Source: Pseudomonas mucoides
GTDB lineage: Bacteria; Pseudomonadota; Gammaproteobacteria; Pseudomonadales; Pseudomonadaceae
Assembly: GCF_015461845.1 (NCBI RefSeq)
Contig: NZ_JACOPW010000005.1
Coordinates: 62,001-126,000, forward strand
DNA: 64,000 bases
Reading direction: 5' to 3'
The notes under the pieces are model-generated. The model made no database searches. It was not told the origin of the DNA and worked only from the letters and a program-made list of their open reading frames with translations. Position 1 is the first letter of the stretch, and each line of letters begins with the position of its first letter. This document shows, one piece after another, positions 29,762 to 36,407 of this stretch. Both the position numbers and the translations under genes were made by a program.

Positions 29762-31003
29762 ATGGCTTTGATCGTACAGAAATTTGGAGGCACCTCGGTC
29801 GGCACTGTCGAGAGAATCGAGCAGGTCGCCGACAAGGTTAAGAAATTCCGCGATGCTGGCGATGACCTGGTGGTTGTGCTGTCTGCAATGAGCGGCGAAA
29901 CCAACCGTCTGATCGATCTGGCCAAGCAAATCAGTGGCGACGGCCAACCGGTTCCCCGCGAGCTGGATGTGATCGTTTCCACCGGTGAGCAGGTGACGAT
30001 TGCACTGTTGGCCATGGCGCTGATCAAGCGCGGCGTGCCAGCGGTGTCCTACACCGGTAATCAGGTGCGGATTCTGACCGATAGCGCGCACAATAAAGCG
30101 CGTATCTTGCAGATTGATGACCAGAAGATTCGTGGCGATCTGAAAGCCGGTCGCGTAGTGGTTGTCGCCGGTTTCCAGGGCGTCGACGAGCACGGCAACA
30201 TCACCACCCTCGGTCGCGGCGGTTCCGACACCACCGGCGTGGCGCTGGCCGCAGCCCTGAAGGCTGATGAATGCCAGATCTACACCGACGTCGATGGTGT
30301 CTACACCACCGACCCGCGTGTGGTGTCCGTGGCTCAACGCCTGGAAAAGATTACCTTCGAAGAGATGCTGGAAATGGCCAGCCTCGGTTCCAAGGTACTG
30401 CAGATCCGTGCGGTCGAGTTTGCCGGCAAGTACAACGTTCCGCTGCGCGTACTGCACAGCTTCAAGGAGGGTCCGGGTACCCTCATTACTATTGATGAAG
30501 AGGAAACCATGGAACAGCCGATCATTTCCGGTATCGCATTCAACCGCGATGAAGCCAAGCTGACCATCCGTGGCGTGCCAGACATCCCGGGCGTTGCATT
30601 CAAGATTCTCGGCCCGATCAGTGCCGCGAACATCGAAGTCGACATGATCGTGCAGAACGTCGCGCACGATAACACCACCGACTTCACCTTCACTGTGCAC
30701 CGCAACGACTACCAGGCGGCGCAAGCCGTGCTGGAAAAAACCGCTGGCGAGCTGGGTGCCCGTGAAGTCGTGGGCGACACCAAGATTGCCAAGGTATCGA
30801 TCGTCGGCGTCGGCATGCGCTCCCACGCAGGCGTGGCCAGCCGCATGTTCGAATCCCTGGCGAAAGAAAGCATCAACATCCAGATGATCTCGACATCGGA
30901 AATCAAAGTCTCCGTTGTGATCGAAGAGAAGTACCTGGAACTGGCTGTGCGCGCTCTGCACACAGCTTTCGAACTGGACGCACCGGCCCGTCAGGGCGAG
31001 TGA
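29762..31003 (+). CDS. lysC: Aspartate kinase
   Basis: 413 residues from ATG 29762 ('MALIVQKFGGTSVGTVERI'). It phosphorylates aspartate, the first step to lysine, threonine, methionine and diaminopimelate. Kinase motifs KFGGTSV and 'TLGRGGSDTTGVALAAAL' are present. The C-terminal regulatory part has two ACT domains ('IRGVPDIPGVAFKILGPIS' and 'KVSIVGVGMRSHAGVASRMF'). An in-frame internal start with its own SD lies at 30509. Confidence 0.97.
   Translation: MALIVQKFGGTSVGTVERIEQVADKVKKFRDAGDDLVVVLSAMSGETNRLIDLAKQISGDGQPVPRELDVIVSTGEQVTIALLAMALIKRGVPAVSYTGNQVRILTDSAHNKARILQIDDQKIRGDLKAGRVVVVAGFQGVDEHGNITTLGRGGSDTTGVALAAALKADECQIYTDVDGVYTTDPRVVSVAQRLEKITFEEMLEMASLGSKVLQIRAVEFAGKYNVPLRVLHSFKEGPGTLITIDEEETMEQPIISGIAFNRDEAKLTIRGVPDIPGVAFKILGPISAANIEVDMIVQNVAHDNTTDFTFTVHRNDYQAAQAVLEKTAGELGAREVVGDTKIAKVSIVGVGMRSHAGVASRMFESLAKESINIQMISTSEIKVSVVIEEKYLELAVRALHTAFELDAPARQGE
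30509..31003 (+). CDS. Possible internal translation start in lysC: ACT-domain beta subunit
   Basis: GAGGAAACC directly precedes an in-frame ATG at codon 250 of lysC. Translation from here would give 164 residues (MEQPIISGIAF...) consisting only of the two ACT domains. This is the arrangement of the alpha2beta2 aspartokinases of Bacillus and Corynebacterium. Whether it is used here cannot be told from sequence. Confidence 0.5.
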   Translation: MEQPIISGIAFNRDEAKLTIRGVPDIPGVAFKILGPISAANIEVDMIVQNVAHDNTTDFTFTVHRNDYQAAQAVLEKTAGELGAREVVGDTKIAKVSIVGVGMRSHAGVASRMFESLAKESINIQMISTSEIKVSVVIEEKYLELAVRALHTAFELDAPARQGE

Positions 31004-31013
31004 TGCGTTTACC

Positions 31014-31050
31014 AAAGGGCGCGGTCTGACCGCGCCCTTTGTCTTTTTTT
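31014..31050 (+). terminator. Terminator of lysC
   Basis: Arms AAAGGGCGCGGTC and GACCGCGCCCTTT followed by a T7 run. Confidence 0.93.
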
Positions 31051-31191
31051 GAATGGCGCGGCCTAAAACTGTTCTTTTGCTCGCGCTGGTCAATACTCAG
31101 GCATGTAGGGCTGCGATCATTCTGGTTGTGGGTCGAGTGCCTTTTTTTTGCAGACTGTTGTCCCTGAAATGAAATGCGTTAGGAGAAAGGT

Positions 31192-31380
31192 ATGCTGATT
31201 CTGACCCGTCGGTGCGCAGAAAGCCTGATTATTGGTGATGGCGAAATCACCGTGACCGTGCTCGGCGTCAAAGGAAATCAAGTGCGTATCGGTGTGAACG
31301 CCCCGAAAGAGGTTGCTGTGCACCGTGAGGAAATTTACCTGCGTATAAAGAAAGAGAAGGACGAAGAACCAAGCCATTAA
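31192..31380 (+). CDS. rsmA: Carbon storage regulator / RNA-binding protein RsmA
   Basis: 62 residues of the CsrA family. It binds GGA motifs in leaders and controls translation of secondary metabolism, motility and biofilm genes. 'LGVKGNQVRIGVNAPKEVAVHREEIY' pieces hold the RNA-contacting residues, including the Arg in VHRE. The segment CAESLIIGDGE differs from the more common VGETLMIGDD and carries one extra residue. AGGAGAAAGGT precedes the ATG. Its place after alaS-lysC and before tRNA-Ser is the conserved pseudomonad locus. Confidence 0.97.
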   Translation: MLILTRRCAESLIIGDGEITVTVLGVKGNQVRIGVNAPKEVAVHREEIYLRIKKEKDEEPSH

Positions 31381-31399
31381 TTTTTATCGTTTTTTATGT

Positions 31400-31428
31400 T
31401 TGCAAACGGGGGAAAGGTTGGTTAAGAT
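31400..31428 (+). promoter_or_regulatory. Probable sigma-70 promoter of tRNA-Ser
   Basis: TTGCAA and TAAGAT separated by exactly 17 bp, with the tRNA beginning 15 bp after the -10. Confidence 0.65.
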
Positions 31429-31442
31429 ACGCCCCGTGTTGC

Positions 31443-31533
31443 GGAGAGCTGGCCGAGTGGCCGAAGGCGCTCCCCTGCTAAGGGAGTACACCTCAAAAGG
31501 GTGTCGGGGGTTCGAATCCCCCGTTCTCCGCCA
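31443..31533 (+). tRNA. tRNA-Ser (anticodon GCU)
   Basis: Acceptor GGAGAGC pairs with GTTCTCC, there is a long variable arm (class II), anticodon GCT at 31477-31479, T-loop TTCGAAT and encoded CCA. Confidence 0.97.
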
Positions 31534-31598
31534 TTATTTGCGTAGTACGTTGTAATCTGGCTTCTTCGGTAAGTTGTTGAAATTACTAGAAAAAGTGT

Positions 31599-31626
31599 TT
31601 GACATAGAGATTAAACGGCCTATAAT
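31599..31626 (+). promoter_or_regulatory. Consensus sigma-70 promoter of the tRNA-Arg pair
   Basis: Exact TTGACA and exact TATAAT with a 16-bp spacer, 15 bp before the first tRNA-Arg. A GC-rich discriminator (GCGCGGC) suggests stringent control. Confidence 0.92.
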
Positions 31627-31640
31627 GCGCGGCAACAAAT

Positions 31641-31717
31641 GCACTCGTAGCTCAGCTGGATAGAGTACTCGGCTACGAACCGAGCGGTCACAGGTTCGAA
31701 TCCTGTCGAGTGCACCA
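31641..31717 (+). tRNA. tRNA-Arg (anticodon ACG), copy 1
   Basis: 77 nt including CCA. Acceptor GCACTCG/CGAGTGC, anticodon ACG at 31675-31677, TTCGAAT T-loop. Confidence 0.97.
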
Positions 31718-31789
31718 TTTAAGAGTTGTTTGCAGTAATGCGAGCGACTTTGCTTCAGCCAGTTGTGGTCTGGTTTAAAAACACAAAAT

Positions 31790-31866
31790 GCACTCGTAGC
31801 TCAGCTGGATAGAGTACTCGGCTACGAACCGAGCGGTCACAGGTTCGAATCCTGTCGAGTGCACCA
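31790..31866 (+). tRNA. tRNA-Arg (anticodon ACG), copy 2
   Basis: Identical in sequence to the copy at 31641, 72 bp downstream, with no promoter of its own visible; probably co-transcribed. Confidence 0.97.
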
Positions 31867-31872
31867 AACACC

Positions 31873-31901
31873 AAAAAGCCTGCGTCTAACGCGGGCTTTT
31901 T
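31873..31901. terminator. Bidirectional terminator after the tRNA-Arg genes
   Basis: Twelve-bp stem AAAAAGCCTGCG/CGCGGGCTTTTT. It serves the tRNAs on the plus strand. On the minus strand it overlaps the last codons of the gene at 31886-32404, whose stop lies in the hairpin loop. Confidence 0.9.
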
Positions 31902-32404
31902 GCTGTCTGGGATTTGGCTTTCCCTTTCGTACATCCTTTCTCATCAAACTCGACCTGTGCGCTACGGCCTCGCTTCGCGTCGTAGCGGTAACTCGTTGAT
32001 GAATTCCTGATATTGATCTTGTCTGGCTTGCCAAGTGCGCTCTCGACGTCCTGCTGACTCATGCCTGCGACGACGCGTTGATTGATGATCGCTTCGCGTC
32101 GCTCCCTGGCGCTGATCAGGTTCCCGCATTTGTCTTCTGCCTGACCCGCGATGATCGGTTCTCTCCTGATGTTTTTCATACCTGATGTTTCACCGGTGTT
32201 GGCATCTGGCATGAGCGCCATCGTGCTGCCGGGTGTGAAAGTGCGCACATCCTGCAATGAAAGGCTTTCTCCGGCCGTACAGCTCAAGGTGGTGAAGGTG
32301 ACATGCCCGTTGGCAGCTTCGCAGCGATGCACAGTCTTCGCGTGCAACAGGGGCGGCAGGCAGAGCAGGGTGGTCAGCAAAAAATAGTACGCAATCGATG
32401 GCAT
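31886..32404 (-). CDS. Exported protein with DUF4124-like and SmpA-like parts
   Basis: 172 residues. Signal peptide MPSIAYYFLLTTLLCLPPLLHA. Next is a DUF4124-like segment 'VHRCEAANGHVTFTTLSC' with two Cys. After a linker comes a segment like the SmpA/OmlA fold: 'VVAGMSQQDVESALGKPDKINI' then 'SYRYDAKRGRSAQVEFDEKG'. The C-terminus is Lys/Ser-rich. It is probably periplasmic, function unknown. AGGAGG lies a few bases before ATG 32404. Confidence 0.8.
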   Translation of the reverse strand: MPSIAYYFLLTTLLCLPPLLHAKTVHRCEAANGHVTFTTLSCTAGESLSLQDVRTFTPGSTMALMPDANTGETSGMKNIRREPIIAGQAEDKCGNLISARERREAIINQRVVAGMSQQDVESALGKPDKINIRNSSTSYRYDAKRGRSAQVEFDEKGCTKGKAKSQTAKSPR

Positions 32405-32722
32405 ATGGCGTCCTCCTTGACGGTCGATACCAAGGGTAGCTGCTACATTTTTGGAAGATGGTGTGTTTTCTTTTCAGAATGAGTCGTCGCACTTGATAGA
32501 TAGGGTGGCGCTCAGGTTTGGCTTGCAAGCGCTTGTTTCAGCCACGATTTTTTAACGTTTAAAACCGTTGGGCGGTGTATCATTGCGCCCGTCAGCCCCG
32601 CCGGGGCTTGTGGAATACCTCCATGGACTTACCCAGTAGTTACTCAGTACCCCGTTTCACCAATCATGAATTGACTGATTGATCCTTCCGGCGTGCCCCG
32701 CTGCTGGGAGTGGAGTTCGCCT
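32405..32722. other. Intergenic region before mgtE
   Basis: 318 bp between divergent genes. It has an AT-rich patch around 32550 and a short GC hairpin (AGCCCCG/CGGGGCT, 32594-32608). No known magnesium riboswitch pattern and no small gene were recognised. Confidence 0.4.
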
Positions 32723-34165
32723 ATGTCCGAAGTTGAAGTAAAGAAAACGCAAGAAAGCCTGCAGGACCGCCTCGCTCAAGTTGTTGAGCTGTTGCAGCGT
32801 CAGCGGGTCGTCGAAGACCTGACTCATCGCCAGGAAGGTCCGCATCACGACCGGGTCGAGAACCTGGTTCACCGGCAAAACCTCGTCGAGCTGCAACGCA
32901 AACTCGATGATCTGCACTCCGCCGACGTTGCCTACATCCTTGAAGCGCTGCCGCTGGACGATCGTCTGACGCTTTGGCAATTGGTCAAGGCTGATCGCGA
33001 TGGCGACATCCTGCTCGAAGTATCCGACTCGGTCCGTGAAACCCTGATCGCCGACATGGACGATCACGAGCTCCTGGCCGCGGCCAAGGACATGGACGCC
33101 GACGAACTCGCTGACCTGGCGTCCGAGCTGCCGCGAGACGTCGTCCACGAGCTGATGGAAACCCTCGATGGTCAACAGCGTGAGCGCGTTCGCTCCGCGT
33201 TGTCCTACGACGAGGAGCAAGTCGGGGCACTGATGGACTTTGAGATGGTGACCATCCGTGAGGATGTCAGTCTCGAAGTGGTTCTGCGTTACCTGCGTCG
33301 CCTCAAAGAGCTGCCCGGCCACACCGACAAGCTGTTCGTTGTCGACTACGACGGCGTGCTGAAAGGTGTGCTGCCGATCAAGCGTCTGCTGGTCAACGAT
33401 CCGGAAAAACAGGTTTCGGAAGTCATGGCCAGCGACCCGGTGAGTTTTCACCCGGACGAGGACGCCTATGACGCCGCTCAGGCGTTCGAACGTTACGACT
33501 TGATCTCGGCCCCCGTGGTCGACAAGAACGGCAAGCTGATCGGCCGTCTGACCATCGATGAAATGGTCGACCTGATTCGTGAAGAGAGCGAAAACGAAGT
33601 TCTCAACATGGCGGGTCTGCGCGAAGAAGAAGATATTTTCGCGTCAGTCTGGAAATCCCTGCGCAACCGTTGGGCCTGGCTGGCGGTAAACCTGATTACC
33701 GCGTTTATTGCATCGCGGGTGATCGGCCTGTTTGAAGGCTCCATCGAAAAACTGGTCGCACTGGCGGCATTGATGCCGATCGTAGCCGGTATCGGTGGCA
33801 ACTCCGGTAACCAGACCATCACCATGATCGTTCGTGCGATGGCGCTGGATCAGGTCAGTACCGGCAATACCTCGCGGCTGATGCGCAAGGAATTGGCGGT
33901 CGGTCTGATCAATGGCCTGGTCTGGGGCGGGGTGATTGGCGTGGTGGCCTATCTGCTTTACGGCAGTTGGTCCCTTGGCGTGGTCATGACGGCCGCCATG
34001 ACGCTCAACCTGTTGCTGGCGGCGTTGATGGGGGTTTTGATTCCGATGACCCTGGCGCGGCTTGGACGCGACCCTGCGATGGGCGCGAGCGTGATGATCA
34101 CCGCCATGACCGACAGTGGCGGGTTCTTCATCTTCCTTGGGCTGGCGACGATCTTCCTGCTCTGA
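32723..34165 (+). CDS. mgtE: Magnesium transporter MgtE
   Basis: 480 residues from ATG 32723. Order of parts: MgtE N domain (about 40-135), two CBS domains (about 145-265, 'KLFVVDYDGVLKGVLPIKRLL' and 'APVVDKNGKLIGRLTIDEMVD'), a linking helix, and five membrane segments (about 300-480) with the signature 'PIVAGIGGNSGNQT'. It forms a dimeric Mg2+ channel gated by cytosolic Mg2+. An upstream in-frame start at 32693 lacks an SD. Confidence 0.95.
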   Translation: MSEVEVKKTQESLQDRLAQVVELLQRQRVVEDLTHRQEGPHHDRVENLVHRQNLVELQRKLDDLHSADVAYILEALPLDDRLTLWQLVKADRDGDILLEVSDSVRETLIADMDDHELLAAAKDMDADELADLASELPRDVVHELMETLDGQQRERVRSALSYDEEQVGALMDFEMVTIREDVSLEVVLRYLRRLKELPGHTDKLFVVDYDGVLKGVLPIKRLLVNDPEKQVSEVMASDPVSFHPDEDAYDAAQAFERYDLISAPVVDKNGKLIGRLTIDEMVDLIREESENEVLNMAGLREEEDIFASVWKSLRNRWAWLAVNLITAFIASRVIGLFEGSIEKLVALAALMPIVAGIGGNSGNQTITMIVRAMALDQVSTGNTSRLMRKELAVGLINGLVWGGVIGVVAYLLYGSWSLGVVMTAAMTLNLLLAALMGVLIPMTLARLGRDPAMGASVMITAMTDSGGFFIFLGLATIFLL

Positions 34166-34182
34166 CTTGACCCGCTTTAAGA

Positions 34183-34207
34183 AACCCGCCCAATTGGCGG
34201 GTTTTTT
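34183..34207 (+). terminator. Terminator of mgtE
   Basis: AACCCGCC/GGCGGGTT stem followed by a T run. Confidence 0.92.
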
Positions 34208-34224
34208 ATGGCCAAATTTCAGGC

Positions 34225-34252
34225 AAAAAAAAGCCAGCGATAATGCTGGCTT
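34225..34252 (-). terminator. Terminator of amrZ
   Basis: Stem AAGCCAGC/GCTGGCTT with a U-run on the minus strand, 16 bp beyond the amrZ stop. Confidence 0.9.
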
Positions 34253-34268
34253 GAGCTTTCGGGGTGAT

Positions 34269-34595
34269 TCAGGACGCGTCTGCGGCCATTTCAGCGTCGT
34301 GGGCGATCAGCGAAACAAGGGCGTTTTGCTGGCGGTGGGACAGTTGACGGAAACGTTGCAGTAATTCGCGTTCGTGCAATGACAGCTCCGGGCTGTCCAG
34401 GCGCATGCTCAACTCTTCGCCCAGTGCACCTTCCTGAATAAGACTCTGCTCAAGGCGTGCAATGATTTCGGAGTTCATGCTGCGATGATGATTGCGAGCC
34501 ACCTCGGCAATGCGTTCACGCATTCCGTCTGGCAGACGTACGACGAACTTGTCAGCCGTACGGCTGGAATAAATTGCCTGTTTCAATGGGCGCAT
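34269..34595 (-). CDS. amrZ: Ribbon-helix-helix regulator AmrZ
   Basis: 108 residues, almost the same as P. aeruginosa AmrZ/AlgZ. The Arc-type DNA-binding domain 'YSSRTADKFVVRLPDGMRERI' with the beta-strand residues, then 'HHRSMNSEIIARLEQSL'. The C-terminal tetramerisation part is 'ELSLHERELLQRFRQLSHRQQNALVSLIAHDAE'. In Pseudomonas it controls motility, alginate or other exopolysaccharides, c-di-GMP and twitching. In P. aeruginosa it lies beside the phn cluster; here a single phnN remains nearby. Confidence 0.95.
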   Translation of the reverse strand: MRPLKQAIYSSRTADKFVVRLPDGMRERIAEVARNHHRSMNSEIIARLEQSLIQEGALGEELSMRLDSPELSLHERELLQRFRQLSHRQQNALVSLIAHDAEMAADAS

Positions 34596-34705
34596 ATATT
34601 TAACCGGTTAGTTCAGGGGAGCGGTTCTCGGGATTGGCCGCAGGATGTCTGGTAGGACAAGCTTACTGGCCAAATGTTCAACCTGAATTGAAAGAGGCCC
34701 GCATC

Positions 34706-34867
34706 ATGCCTCAAAGAAGCCATATCATTGGCGTCAATTCTGTGACAAATATTGAGCCGGGTAAAGGCTTAATGCCAGCACCCCTTGTCAGAAATGTGGA
34801 CTGGTTGGAAAAGTTGCCCAGAGCCGCATTGCCGACCGCGTCCTTTGCTCCCGCAGATGATGTCTGA
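34706..34867 (+). CDS. Possible 53-residue protein or relic
   Basis: ATG 34706 with GAAAGAGG upstream. The product 'MPQRSHIIGVNSVTNIEPGKG...' has no recognised family. It lies where the C-P lyase genes stand in P. aeruginosa, so it could be a short real gene or debris of a deletion. Confidence 0.3.
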   Translation: MPQRSHIIGVNSVTNIEPGKGLMPAPLVRNVDWLEKLPRAALPTASFAPADDV

Positions 34868-34980
34868 AGACGTCTGAAGGTGCATGCTATGCGGATTCGA
34901 TCCTTGATCCTTGTCTGATACAGGATAGTGGCAATTGGCCGATTTACTAGGGGCGAACTCGCTGTGGGGGATGATTCAGG

Positions 34981-35541
34981 ATGGATGGCAGGCTGATTTA
35001 TATGATGGGGCCTTCCGGATCCGGCAAAGACAGCCTCATTGAAGCGGCTCGAAAACCTTTGCAGTTGATGAACTGCGAAGTGGTGCGCCGGGTCATAACG
35101 CGCTCGGCCGAGTCGGTGGGCGAGGACGCTGTCGGCGTCTCGCGCGAGGAATTCCGGCACCTGAAAGACGCGGGTGACTTCGCGCTGTCGTGGCAGGCCA
35201 ATGGCCTGGATTATGGGATTCCGATTCAGATCGATCAGTGGCTAAAGGAGGGCCGGCATGTATTGGTCAACGGTTCTCGCGCTCATCTTGCCGAGGCGCT
35301 ACAGCGTTACCCCGATCTGATCCCGGTACTGTTGACCGTCAAGGATGAAGTGTTGCGCGAACGCCTGGTGCGGCGTGGTCGTGAGAGCCTGGCGGACATA
35401 GAAGACAGGCTACACCGCAACACACAGTTCGCGGCTGACAACATGCCAGTCCATCGACTCGATAACTCTGGCGAGCTCGCCGTGACCGTTGCCCATCTCC
35501 TCGATCTGCTGAAATTTAACGCAGCACCGGATCGAACTTGA
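34981..35541 (+). CDS. phnN: Ribose 1,5-bisphosphate phosphokinase PhnN (orphan)
   Basis: 186 residues of the guanylate-kinase-like fold. Walker A 'GPSGSGKDSL' (about 10-19), 'RRVITRSAESVGED' and 'FALSWQANGLDYGIP' are typical PhnN. It makes PRPP from ribose 1,5-bisphosphate at the end of phosphonate degradation, and gives an alternative PRPP route. No other phn gene is present in the window. The 3' end overlaps by 26 nt the convergent small gene at 35516. Confidence 0.9.
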   Translation: MDGRLIYMMGPSGSGKDSLIEAARKPLQLMNCEVVRRVITRSAESVGEDAVGVSREEFRHLKDAGDFALSWQANGLDYGIPIQIDQWLKEGRHVLVNGSRAHLAEALQRYPDLIPVLLTVKDEVLRERLVRRGRESLADIEDRLHRNTQFAADNMPVHRLDNSGELAVTVAHLLDLLKFNAAPDRT

Positions 35542-35695
35542 TTTTTCGCCCGGCAATTAGCGCCAATACAAACAACCCGGCGAAAACGCCGCAGGCAATC
35601 AGCGGCAGGGTGACAACCACCTCCTGAACCAAAGCCAAATGAAGAATGCCGCTCAGTAAGGCAAGGATCAAAAATCCTGCGGCTGATTTGGACAT
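35516..35695 (-). CDS. Small inner-membrane protein (PA3371-like)
   Basis: 59 residues from ATG 35695 with AGGAG upstream. Two hydrophobic helices (about 5-27 and 30-48) and a basic end 'GRKIKFDPVLR'. It fits the short two-helix proteins named after PA3371, which lie next to the phn cluster in P. aeruginosa. Function unknown. Probably in one operon with the next gene upstream (22-nt gap). Confidence 0.75.
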   Translation of the reverse strand: MSKSAAGFLILALLSGILHLALVQEVVVTLPLIACGVFAGLFVLALIAGRKIKFDPVLR

Positions 35696-35717
35696 GCTGT
35701 GCTCCTGATAGGGTGAT

Positions 35718-35948
35718 TCAAAATACAAAGCGTTCGGAAGCCTGCGATACCGATGAGCCTTCCTGGCTCACATCCTGGCGAATAAACCCGCCCTGATCGC
35801 TCATGACCGCCAATTGCGGGGCTTTTTGCAGCTGCAGGTAATGCGGCATACGTTGAGCGACCTGCACCGCGCTGTTCTCGGGGGCAAAATGAAAACCCGC
35901 CAGGACTGCCAGGGCGATCGCATTCGAGAGTAAAAGGGCGCGATTCAT
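35718..35948 (-). CDS. Small exported or membrane-anchored hypothetical protein
   Basis: 76 residues from ATG 35948 with GGTGAG upstream. N-terminal hydrophobic stretch 'ALLLSNAIALAVLAGFHFA' is a signal anchor or signal peptide. The rest is polar ('QLQKAPQLAVMSDQGGFIRQDV'). Unknown family. First gene of a likely two-gene operon. Confidence 0.65.
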   Translation of the reverse strand: MNRALLLSNAIALAVLAGFHFAPENSAVQVAQRMPHYLQLQKAPQLAVMSDQGGFIRQDVSQEGSSVSQASERFVF

Positions 35949-36062
35949 GAGGCTCACCTCGGTTGTTCTTGAGAACAGCTGAAGCAGCCCGCGTGCCAAT
36001 AGTTTAACGGCTATTAAATCCTTTAAAAACAAGGAATTAACTTGTCGTTGAGAAGGGGTGGC

Positions 36063-36107
36063 ATTGCAAATTGCAATGATGGCATTTTGAGGGGATGCAA
36101 TTTGCAC
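36063..36107. promoter_or_regulatory. Pair of near-palindromic TGCAAWTTGCA sites
   Basis: ATTGCAAATTGCAAT at 36063-36077 and ATGCAATTTGCAC at 36095-36107. The 11-base cores are reverse complements of each other, with centres 31 bp apart (three turns). Located 115-160 bp upstream of the small gene starting at 35948. Candidate operator; the regulator is unknown. Confidence 0.4.
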
Positions 36108-36168
36108 GGTAAACAAAGCCACAGCCCGGTGGGGCGTCTGCCTACACTTAAAAAGCCCTACGGACGAC

Positions 36169-36197
36169 ATGACAAATCCGGGCTTGCCCGTTAACAT
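36169..36197 (+). promoter_or_regulatory. Possible promoter of tRNA-Arg(CCU)
   Basis: ATGACA and TAACAT separated by 17 bp, about 40 bp before the tRNA. Confidence 0.4.
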
Positions 36198-36238
36198 GCA
36201 CGCCGTCCATCGCACCGCATTTCGTGCGGGCGACGTGT

Positions 36239-36315
36239 GTCTCAGTAGCTCAATTGGATAGAGCATCCCCCTCCTAAGGGGAAGGTTGGCAGTTCGAACC
36301 TGCCCTGGGACACCA
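36239..36315 (+). tRNA. tRNA-Arg (anticodon CCU)
   Basis: 77 nt including CCA. Acceptor GTCTCAG pairs with CTGGGAC through one T-G wobble at the fourth pair; anticodon CCT at 36273-36275, TTCGAAC T-loop. Confidence 0.95.
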
Positions 36316-36407
36316 TCTATTTCATGGCGCCTTGCGCAAGGTGCCGTTTCCGTTAGTGCCCGCATCGCACATTCCCTGCTTGTTCGTTTCCAGAGGCTTT
36401 GGCGCTA

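Noticed and set aside
36058..36076. TGGCATTGCAAATTGC as a sigma-54 promoter
   Set aside because: The GG to GC spacing is one base too long and no gene follows on the plus strand except a tRNA; better explained as part of the palindromic pair.
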